Of a DNA stretch of 64,000 nt, positions 56,051 to 64,000 are shown in pieces. Origin of the DNA: Clusia tigrina (taxonomy: Eukaryota > Arthropoda > Insecta > Diptera > Clusiidae). A program made the position numbers and the translations under genes. The notes under the pieces were generated by a model. That model was not told the DNA's origin, searched no databases, and saw nothing but the letters and a program-made list of their open reading frames with translations. The stretch spans positions 30,002,516 through 30,066,515 of the forward strand of contig OV050030.1 in the NCBI GenBank assembly GCA_920105625.2. Reading direction: 5' to 3'. The number at the start of each line of letters is the position of its first letter. Positions within the stretch are counted from its first letter, which is position 1.

Positions 56051-57154
56051 AAAACAAGTAAAAATCAGTTGAATATAAATACGTACTGTTTTGATTTATC
56101 ATATCTATAAAACCTGTGCTATCTCATTTCAGTCTAAGTTTTATAGAAAAAAATACGATATTCAACGTACGACGTTACGATACATCGAAACTGCCCGCTA
56201 TTTTCTCTAACTGACCCTGTACCAAAGAGTATATATTGTCTTTGCCTGTGCCGATTGTACATGCTTGAGAATTCTAGAGACGCAAATAAGAGCAAATTAG
56301 TTTCCCTATTGTTCTGTAAATTATTATACATTCGACTATTATTTAATTAAAGCTGCTGGGCATTTCCTTTGTTCTGTTTATAAATAAATATGATTTGTTC
56401 ATTTTAAGGTACTTTATTTGACAATGTGTACTTCAGAATTGTTATTATTTAACAACTTCTGGAAATAAGAAATGAATGACGCACTTAATCCCGCAACTGA
56501 AATTGTACCTTCCCCTTTCGGCAGCTTAAACTTGGGGGATGCAGCTAGATGGAAGTTGATAACTTATTAAAATCATAAAAGTCAGCCTTGATTTGGAAGA
56601 GTTGAACCATTTTGATACAAGCGCTACTTTGAAAGGTCTTTGTATCAAGTTTCTATACCATTTGAAAGTTCATATAGTCATAGAATGTATAACTTCTAGA
56701 CACCCTAATTATCCGCATAATTAGCTGTTTACCTCATTCACATTATGTAGAGTACAACCTATCATATAACAAGACCACACACAATTCTCATCAGTAACTT
56801 CAACTCAGACACATTCTCTCATTCCTTTCCATCGCATTGACTGTTAACCCATCTCAATGCTGCTTCTAATTCCATAATGCTGAACAACTCATAATTGAAA
56901 AACTCAAACTCCTCTGCCAAGTTTATCTTATAAGATAGTCTTATGATAGATTCATATAAATAAAGATCGTTTTTAATTTCTACAATGGATTCAAGTTCTT
57001 AATTTCTATTTTTAAATACACAGTTATAAATTAGTATAAATTATATACACATTTATATTATGCAATTCGTATTTGATGATGGGACCAAATAATTTTGTTG
57101 TTGTTTGTGTTTTAAAACTTAATGAATGTCATTTGATATATAAATAAATATGCC
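56051..57154. other. Shared non-coding block (unit 3)
   Basis: Matches 33421-34514 with scattered indels near 56750 and 56870. No gene recognised. Confidence 0.6.
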
Positions 57155-57515
57155 TCGGAATAAATTAAGAATCATCACAGGCATTTTAAGCGGACATTGT
57201 AGACTCAACTATCGTAAGAATAAGTTGGGTACATCTTCAGATGCCTTCTGTCGATTCTGTGGAGAAAGTAACGAAACCTCACTGCACCTGATCACAGACT
57301 GCTGACCATTGGCACACAAAAGACTCAGAAAAAAAAGACTCATCTAATCGCCAGTTGCCCGGCCCTTGCACGAACAAGAGTAAGGCACCTCGGCAAACAT
57401 TTTCTCGGAGATGGCCACCTGATGAAATATCGCAGACTGGTCTGATTCAATTCCTGAGCACAGTAATCACCAACTGATTGAATGGGCTGGCACAATAGAT
57501 CTCTGTGCTCGCAGT
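57155..57515 (+). pseudogene. LINE ORF2 C-terminal tail (unit 3)
   Basis: Copy of 34515-34870, with CRFCGESNETSLHLITDC readable and the same stop after it. Confidence 0.65.
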
Positions 57516-58685
57516 GCCTAAGGACGATGGCCCAACCCTTAACACTACATTACATGGTACATAGGCACTTGTGCCTTCTACAATTGTAGTCGTTGTTAAT
57601 GTTTATCTTTGTAGTGCAGGCAGTTCCCCAAATTTGGATCCAGTAAGTTTTAGCCTTATTGTTGTTACATTAAACGTTTATTTTCTGTTGGTAAAGTTGA
57701 ATTCTTTCTTATTATATCTATTTTTATATTATACATTTATAATGATACGGTTATTGCCCTTTTTAGTTATTGTGATTGTAAAGTTACAATTGGTATATTA
57801 GTAAAAAATTTTTATTATGGCATTCTTTGGCACTATTCTCATCTTTAAATAAATAGGGGCATAACAATAGACCTTTCAGGCCGCGGTATTATAATATCCT
57901 TGAATAAATTATATGGCATTCTTGAGAATACCTTAATTTGTTAATTTAGTATTGTTTCACCAGTTATCCATATATATTGCCTATAACAGAAATGAGAGTC
58001 TACTTATCTTGCCCATTAGAGTTCCAGATGACTGGGCAAGTAATTATACGAGTACTGTAACGAGCTTTTCGGAGCCGAGGTAAAGCTCAGCTACTCTAGG
58101 GTTCGTCTACTGAATAAAATTTCCTGGTTCACAGTAGTTCTCGGATTTGTTGTCCTTGTTTCGTATTTTCCCCGATGATCCAAGACAAATTGAATTATTT
58201 GAACTTTCAAACAAATTGTGTCCCGTTATGATCCCTCTGCCTGTCAGTTGATCCTGTAGTCGCTGATGTAGTCGAAGTTGCTTATGTTCATTATGGCACT
58301 GATGCTCTTGATGTCGCTGACTTAGTCCAAGTTGCTTAGGTTCCTTATGTCGTCGATATCTCGGCTGCGCTTAATACGTCGGAAATTATTTTTGTTCCTT
58401 AACAAACTTCGAATACTTGTTTTCGACTTTGAACATTTGTTATTCCACTTTGAATGTTTGTTATTCCACCCTCTGAAAGATTCGCAATCACTATTTAACC
58501 CACAATAAGTTTAACGTGATTGAGAATTGGTTTCATACAAAAGAAGAAACAAACGAATCAAAATCTGACTGGGTTTTTTATATTTTGTCAGTGGAGAAAT
58601 TCCATCTTCACAGTGCACTAACTGTTAACTAATTTTCTCGATTAATACCTTTTAGCATAGGTATAATCCATATTATAGGTAGCGA
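57516..58685. other. Spacer, unit-3 copy of 34871-36047
   Basis: Same degenerate 54-bp pattern near 58258-58352. No gene recognised. Confidence 0.5.
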
Positions 58686-58815
58686 CCTTACTACTTGTGG
58701 ACTGGAGAATATAACTGAAACAAGTCATAGGAAGAATTTTATGTATCGTACTAACTTCCTGCAAAATAAATGAATTGGCTTTGTTCGATATCGTTAATAA
58801 CAGATTCATTTATGA
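58686..58815 (-). pseudogene. Non-LTR reverse transcriptase remnant, short (unit 3)
   Basis: Counterpart of 9886-10010 and 36048-36175. Confidence 0.5.
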
Positions 58816-58965
58816 AATTTCACCAAAATGAAGGAGTGTTCAGGAGGAAATTGTCGTATTCGCTTTGAGTCCATAAGCAAACTCGATGCATCCTCTGCGT
58901 TTAGCTCAGTAAAGATTAGGAAAATATGACATATGAAATATCTCTTAAAGTGCTTTGTGGGTTCG

Positions 58966-59028
58966 CAATATATATTCTAGTCAGCAATATATAGTCTAGG
59001 ATGAGTTTCAATATATAGTCTAGGATGT
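58966..59028 (+). repeat. Short tandem repeat (unit 3), about two and a half 24-bp units
   Basis: Same unit as 36324-36410, one unit fewer. Confidence 0.75.
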
Positions 59029-59591
59029 GGTAATTGTGACGGGAGAGACTGTAGGTCTGTGAAACCGATCCAACGTTCAAATACCTGAAATCTAAAATGT
59101 GATTTCTTAATTATTACAAAAGCTACTCTATTGGAATCAAAATCAAAAGAGAAAAGGATTTTATAGAATGAAGCATTTTAAAGACCAAGCCCGTTGTACA
59201 ATATTCTAATCACATTTTATTTATTTTGTTGTTGTTCTATTTTAATGAAATACGAGCATTCTTCACCATATGACCTGAAAGAGTGGAATCAGTATTTTTA
59301 GTAGTGACCAACAAGCAGTTATAATCCACCGATCAGAATTTTCCTTTATAATTCGAAGATGAATAATGAAACTTTAATATGCAACTCCAATCCCCCAATC
59401 ATTGAAATGATAATACGAGTATCCCCGGTGATCCTGTTGGAAGACGAATCGTTATCTCTCATTGATAAAACAGTTCAAGAGTCATGACTGAATCTAAGCA
59501 TATGTTGAAATCGAAAATATCACTTTTTTTTTGAAACCGTGAGTGGTTCCCTTTGCATATCTGTTCAATACCCTTCCTAAATCGCAACTGT

Positions 59592-59698
59592 TAGGTTAGG
59601 GATGTGGTTTTAGTGAGTAAAAATCTCAGACCCTTGGGTGGTGCGTACCCCCTCGTGTCTTTTTGAAGATTTCCCCTCCCTTCGGAAAAAAAGAACCC
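59592..59698 (+). repeat. A-tailed ~100-bp retroelement 3' module (copy 3 of 4)
   Basis: Counterpart of 10794-10895 and 36975-37078. Confidence 0.6.
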
Positions 59699-59701
59699 AT
59701 A

Positions 59702-59971
59702 TTATAAATTCTTTGACGTGAGCAAGTTGCTCTTATTAGCTATGGCAGCAACATAGATCGCAGAGAGCTGTTGCCAACAAACGATAAGCAAGAAGTTTAT
59801 TTTTAAGCCAACCCGAAATGCTCTTTCAATGTGGTTACAGTAGAAAGTCGGCAACCCAACATTTTCAAGGTTTTGCACCATTTCATAAATGTACGAAAAA
59901 AGAGTAGAACGATTATCACTTTCTTCGCTAAAATTATTCAGCACACGTTTTGCAATGACCTTCACTCGCAT
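59702..59971 (-). CDS. Open frame of 89 aa divergent to the peptide gene (unit 3), unproven
   Basis: Differs from the unit-2 frame by one residue (Asn to Ser in NNFSEES). See 10901 for what speaks for and against it. Confidence 0.25.
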   Translation of the reverse strand: MRVKVIAKRVLNNFSEESDNRSTLFSYIYEMVQNLENVGLPTFYCNHIERAFRVGLKINFLLIVCWQQLSAIYVAAIANKSNLLTSKNL

Positions 59972-60125
59972 TAAGTTTGTCTAGAGATAAAACACTTGGG
60001 TATATATTACGCACAAAAAAGTTATATCCGTTGATATTTCTACTTAGTTCTCTACAAAGCTTTTTAGTTACATATATAAGTAAATAAAACTGTGACGCAG
60101 AACCCAAAACAAACAAAAATATCTG

Positions 60126-60132
60126 TATAAGA
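60126..60132 (+). promoter_or_regulatory. TATA-like box of secreted-peptide gene copy 3
   Basis: TATAAGA, 85 bp upstream of the ATG. Confidence 0.55.
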
Positions 60133-60210
60133 GGCCCTGCCCAACTTGATACAGGAACACTCTCTGTAAAACTTTCAATATACTTAGTCAAGTTCTAAAA
60201 TATTTCCAAA

Positions 60211-61243
60211 ATGAAATTTCTATCTGCAGTTGCTTTTGTGCTCTTGGTCGTTGCAGCTAATTCTAATCCAACTGATGGGGATGAGACTGATACTCCTGTC
60301 ATAGTAAGTAAAACCACTTTAAAACATGTTAATTAAGAAATACTTGCAAGTCACTAAAGGACGCTGCATTATGCCTCACGGAGGTATTGTTTAATTATTA
60401 CTGAGTTACGTTTTGTGGCATTATGGATGGGAACACAATTCCGACCAAATGGCTTTCACAGCTTCGTTTATTGTGCCCTCACTTGTGAGCTCCAATTTTG
60501 TATGAAATTAACAAAGATTAACCTAATTACGATGCGGTGTGATATCAGCCCCGGAGTGTCCAATTGTTCTTGGTTTATTGGATTTAATAAAACAGAACAC
60601 CACCTGAAGTGCAAGGCATCAACGTTTGTGGTCCATTAATAACATCGCTTCTAACAACGATTGTTTGACTTGCAAGATCTCTCCGTTGAAACGACTTGGG
60701 TATCAGCAAAGTTCTCATGTGGCAGTCAGGGCCGAGGTGGATGCCTGCAAACTTCTTGATTAAAACGAGTGCCGGAGAATGGAGTGATTTGGAATCTCAC
60801 GAGCACTCTCGGCATTTGGTTCCCTTCATCGAGCATTACAAAGGTCCGAACTTATGCCGAATAACGGCTGGAGTGCGACCATTATAATAACCGATGTAAC
60901 ATACCAAGCGAGCGTTTATGATAAATTGGAATAATTTCTAAGGATTGCGCGGTTGTGGTCCCTTCCATTATTATTTGCCAAACTTTGCCAAAATATGACA
61001 ATAGAATATTTGGCAGCAGGAAAATGCATTTATGTTTTTCACCTTTTGGAGGAGAATTTATTTTAATTCTTTAGCATTATTTTTGATTCCCACTTTCTTT
61101 TCTAGAACCAGGACTGTTTGGCTAAGAGTGGCGCCACGGAAAAAGATGTTATTGAGCAATTTTTTGAGGGCTCGCTTGAAGACGATTTAACAAATGAGGT
61201 AGCGAATTATATTGTTTGTTTACTGAGACTTCAAAATGTTTGA
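60211..61243 (+). CDS. Small secreted peptide gene, copy 3 (two exons)
   Basis: Exon 1 60211-60303 (31 codons, protein identical to copy 1), donor GTAAGT, 802-nt intron, exon 2 61106-61243, identical in sequence to copy 2; product 76 aa. It thus pairs the short exon 1 of copy 1 with the exon 2 of copy 2. Promoter spacing, splice sites, frame and polyadenylation signal (61393) are intact. Predicted to be secreted, with two Cys able to form one disulfide. No function can be assigned. Confidence 0.7.
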
Positions 61244-61392
61244 TTTTCATTCCTATTCTGCAAACCAACGTCGAAGCTGTTTATGCCATATTTGATGGTT
61301 TGTGGAGGAAGGGAATTTTATTAATTTGCAAAGCACTGTTTTCAATCAACAAAATGTATTTAGTTTTGTGAAAAGATAATCAGTTATAATCA

Positions 61393-61398
61393 AATAAA
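61393..61398 (+). terminator. Polyadenylation signal of peptide gene copy 3
   Basis: AATAAA 150 bp after the stop codon. Confidence 0.5.
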
Positions 61399-62039
61399 GT
61401 CGCATTAAAACGAATCCGCGATTTGTTTTCTCATTAACGTGTCGAATTACCACTGGAATATTTTTTATTCTCTCTCCTGCAGACTCACATTTAAGTTATT
61501 TAAGTGAGAAATAAATGAACAAAATGTTTATTAAAATATCATCGAAGCACATGATTCGAATGCGTGATTCTGGAAGATGCCTATTCATTGCAAATTTGTT
61601 GAATCATGGAATAGAATCGTTGGCTTCGAAATTGATGATTTTGCAATTTTTCGTAGTTGCACTTGAAGGGTGATTCAGATTGGCATATATGGTAGACAAA
61701 GCATAATCTGATGTGGTTATTTGTCGTGTGAATTCAAATAATATGGTGACTGTTCGCGTCGCGAATCCTCACCACCGGTGGCTGTGATCCGGTGTGAGCG
61801 CTGCTCTGATCTGACTCTCGACTCTTCGCTTGGCACAGTGTGAAGATAATTCCCCTTTAATTGTCATAGTAAGTTCCTATTGGATATGGTGAGAGCACCA
61901 AGAAGTCATAAACGTAAACGAAAGAGGATATCTACAATAACCTGATGTGAACCCGTGTACATTAAATCACCAAAAATACCTTTCTGGCTCCTACGCGACT
62001 CATCCATTTAGTAAAATTAACCGACTTCATCATTTTATG
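61399..62039. other. 3' flank of peptide gene copy 3, no gene recognised
   Basis: Counterpart of 38819-39459, identical over most of its length except for a substitution burst at 61770-61845. Confidence 0.5.
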
Positions 62040-62760
62040 TAGACAGATGCGTCAATAATGGACTCCACAGCCTCGTGGGCAGTCGTTGATGATCCTGAGT
62101 TTACATCTCAGTTTACACCGCCATCCTCAGCTTATACCGCCATCCTCAGCTTACACCGCCATCCTCAGCTTACACCGCCATCCTCAGTTTCCACCGGCAT
62201 CCTCAGTTTACACCGCCATCTTCAGTTTACACCGCCATCCTCAGTTTACACCATAGCAGCTACGGCAATACAACAAGCGGCTCAATTCGCTGCCAGAACA
62301 AGAGGTCAACTTATTATTTGTACTGATAGTATAGCGACTGTCTAGACAAGGAATATCGAGGTAGAAAAGGACCTGATGACTTAAACTGGGATACTTTGAC
62401 ATCACCAACCGTCAGAAATGCTTTGGCATTACTGAAAAAATCGGTATTAAACCAATAGGGTATAGTAGATCGGACAGTTTTGATCACATGGATCACTAAG
62501 TATAAAATGTAGAGAGACACAAAAGATCTTTCATGTCGCAGCGTCGACCATTGGGCAATCTACTACAACAGAATTATATATTATATAAGGCGACTGTCTG
62601 AGCAGTCAGAAACTTTTCCAACGAGTCATAACAGCAATAAGGGATATTTTAATAGAAAACCTAAAAAACCTTGAAGCTCATGTGGATTTCTGGACATACA
62701 GGCAATGAGAGGCAGATAAAAGAGCTAAACCTGCATCAAAATAACCGCTGCGTTACTTCT
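62040..62760 (+). pseudogene. LINE RNase H remnant with minisatellite (unit 3)
   Basis: Same as 39460-40180, with the first Asp in TDASIMDS, the second Asp in CTDSIATV and the same stop after it. Confidence 0.6.
62116..62248 (+). repeat. 19-bp minisatellite, seven units (unit 3)
   Basis: Same unit number and nearly the same unit variants as 39536-39668, so the expansion predates the split of units 2 and 3. Confidence 0.9.
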
Positions 62761-62779
62761 TTTTTTTCTTGACGTATCC

Positions 62780-63016
62780 CACAGGCCCACTTATCCACCC
62801 AACCGACCGAGAGGCACGTCCGCATAACGCACACAACCGATGAGCGATCAGCAAGAGTCCTGACTGTCCTTAATTCGCGATCGCAACCACGACAATGGGA
62901 TGTGAATCAACAAAGCAGTTACACACGATTTACCTGCCTCCAAAGGAACTATCGTTGGCACATTTGCAGACAAAACTGCTGTACTCGCAATGGACACCCT
63001 TCCACAACTGGCGTCG
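62780..63016 (+). pseudogene. Jockey-clade reverse transcriptase, palm piece left of Transib (unit 3)
   Basis: Same as 40200-40436, with FADKTAVL replacing FADETAVL at the catalytic box; ends in target duplicate CGTCG (63012-63016). Confidence 0.7.
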
Positions 63017-64000
63017 CACACTGGGGCAGCTCCACAGAGACCAGTGCGCAAAAGGTAACTTTGAAATGTTGGGTAAACAAGAAAAAACTGTTACTTTTCA
63101 CAAAGTGTACGGTATTTTGGATAAGAAGAATACATTTTTTTTTGTTTTTATGTTTTGCACTAAGTAAGTCATGCGATCAAAGTTGACAACTTCATTGTGA
63201 AATTTATATTGGAAAAGTGTAAAAAAAGTAACTCCAACTAATTTGTCAATATCTTTGTTATTTATTGTGCCATTAAAAATATAAAATATGTCCGGGGAAG
63301 GTAAATATGTGTACATTTTATTTGTTTATTTCAAAAATTAAAAAAAAATTCTTAGTATTAATTAAGCGGTTGGAAGAGCTAGTGTTTTTTTTTTACTTTG
63401 TTTTAAGTTTGTCTTATGTTCCGGCAAAAGTTTAGCAGATTTATTAATTGTCCATAATTAAGACATATTTACTTAATATAAATGTGAAAGCAGAAGTGCT
63501 AAACTTTTGCTGGAAATATTTTTTTTTTTACTTTAGAAAAATAGTGTTAGTGACTTTTCAAGAGTGCCGATTGCCGTTTTTTTTATTGTATTAAGCTCAG
63601 AATCAATAACTGTTCGTATTTATTTTATTTTTCAAGGTTCTGAATCACAAAATTATGAGTGTTTAAGAAAACAACTAGTTCAAGTATTTTTCGACAGTCA
63701 AAAGAAGACTTTTGATGCCAAATTTTTCGATGTTGAGACTTTTATTCAACGTAAGACGTTATGCCGCGAAACTCATTTACAAGAACTTCGACAACAATTG
63801 AAAAATTTCAAACATCAGCTAAAAACCGAATGGGAGAGATCACATCGAACAAAAAAACTGTTTCTTTCCATAGAGCTAAAATGGCTCAACGGATTCATTT
63901 CTTTGAAAAAATATTCTCCATCTTCTGGACGTCCATCGCTATTTTTTGAAACATGCAGTGAATCAACAAAACGCAAACGAACTGCGGAATTAAGAAATAC
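63017..64000 (+). mobile_element. Transib element, 5' part (unit 3), continues past window
   Basis: Starts CACACTGGGG after CGTCG. The visible part covers the 5' non-coding region and the beginning of the transposase up to TKRKRTAELRN. Whether this copy keeps the 3' terminal repeat missing from unit 2 cannot be seen. Confidence 0.75.

Larger units (their letters stand above)
43848..64000 (+). repeat. Tandem duplication unit 3 (right edge outside window)
   Basis: The unit repeats the unit-2 order; the last window base corresponds to about 41420 in unit 2. It lacks copia, the 16-kb LINE insertion and the LOA remnant seen at 3888 and 25445, and instead has a different LINE at 47288 and a 1-kb dispersed repeat at 49514. 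The 4.2-kb block at 50964-55162 is in the opposite orientation from unit 2. Confidence 0.85.

Overview
The window looks like a repeat-rich stretch of an insect nuclear genome, most probably a higher fly (Brachycera; a tephritid-like fly is a guess). It is AT-rich, its one credible gene has introns and polyadenylation signals, and the rest is dominated by mariner, Tc1-like, Tigger/pogo, Transib, copia and LOA-, Jockey- and CR1/Jockey-like retroelements. No rRNA, tRNA gene, CRISPR array or bacterial-style operon was seen.

The organising feature is a head-to-tail triplication. Position 1 aligns with 15734 and again with 43848, giving unit 1 (1-15733), unit 2 (15734-43847) and unit 3 (43848 to beyond the window end). 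Each unit reads: Tc1-like transposase remnant, decayed multicopy arthropod gene, LINE remnant, mariner remnant, a segment carrying a Tigger element (units 2 and 3 only), more LINE debris, a small two-exon secreted-peptide gene, an RNase H remnant, then Jockey/Transib debris leading into the next Tc1 remnant. Units differ by private insertions and deletions: a LINE with 13-bp target-site duplications and a full copia element in unit 2, a 1-kb fold-back-type repeat in unit 3, and a 5.3-kb absence in unit 1. A 4.2-kb block is inverted between units 2 and 3.

The only intact host-like gene is the secreted-peptide gene (11409-12439, 37575-38663, 60211-61243). All three copies keep a TATA-like box exactly 85 bp upstream of the ATG, a signal peptide, GT/AG splice sites, an open frame and a polyadenylation signal. 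Between copy 1 and copies 2/3, substitutions pile up inside exon 2 up to the stop codon and nearly all change amino acids, while the flanking intron and 3' sequence barely differ. This is the strongest candidate for undescribed biology here.

Other notable items are a Transib (RAG1-related) transposase remnant nested in a Jockey reverse transcriptase with a 5-bp CG-rich target duplication, and a copia element whose primer-binding site matches the initiator tRNA-Met anticodon arm. Almost all other open frames are transposon fragments with frameshifts, stops or missing catalytic residues. Calls were made by reading the sequence; family names rest on recalled motif patterns and no database search was run.
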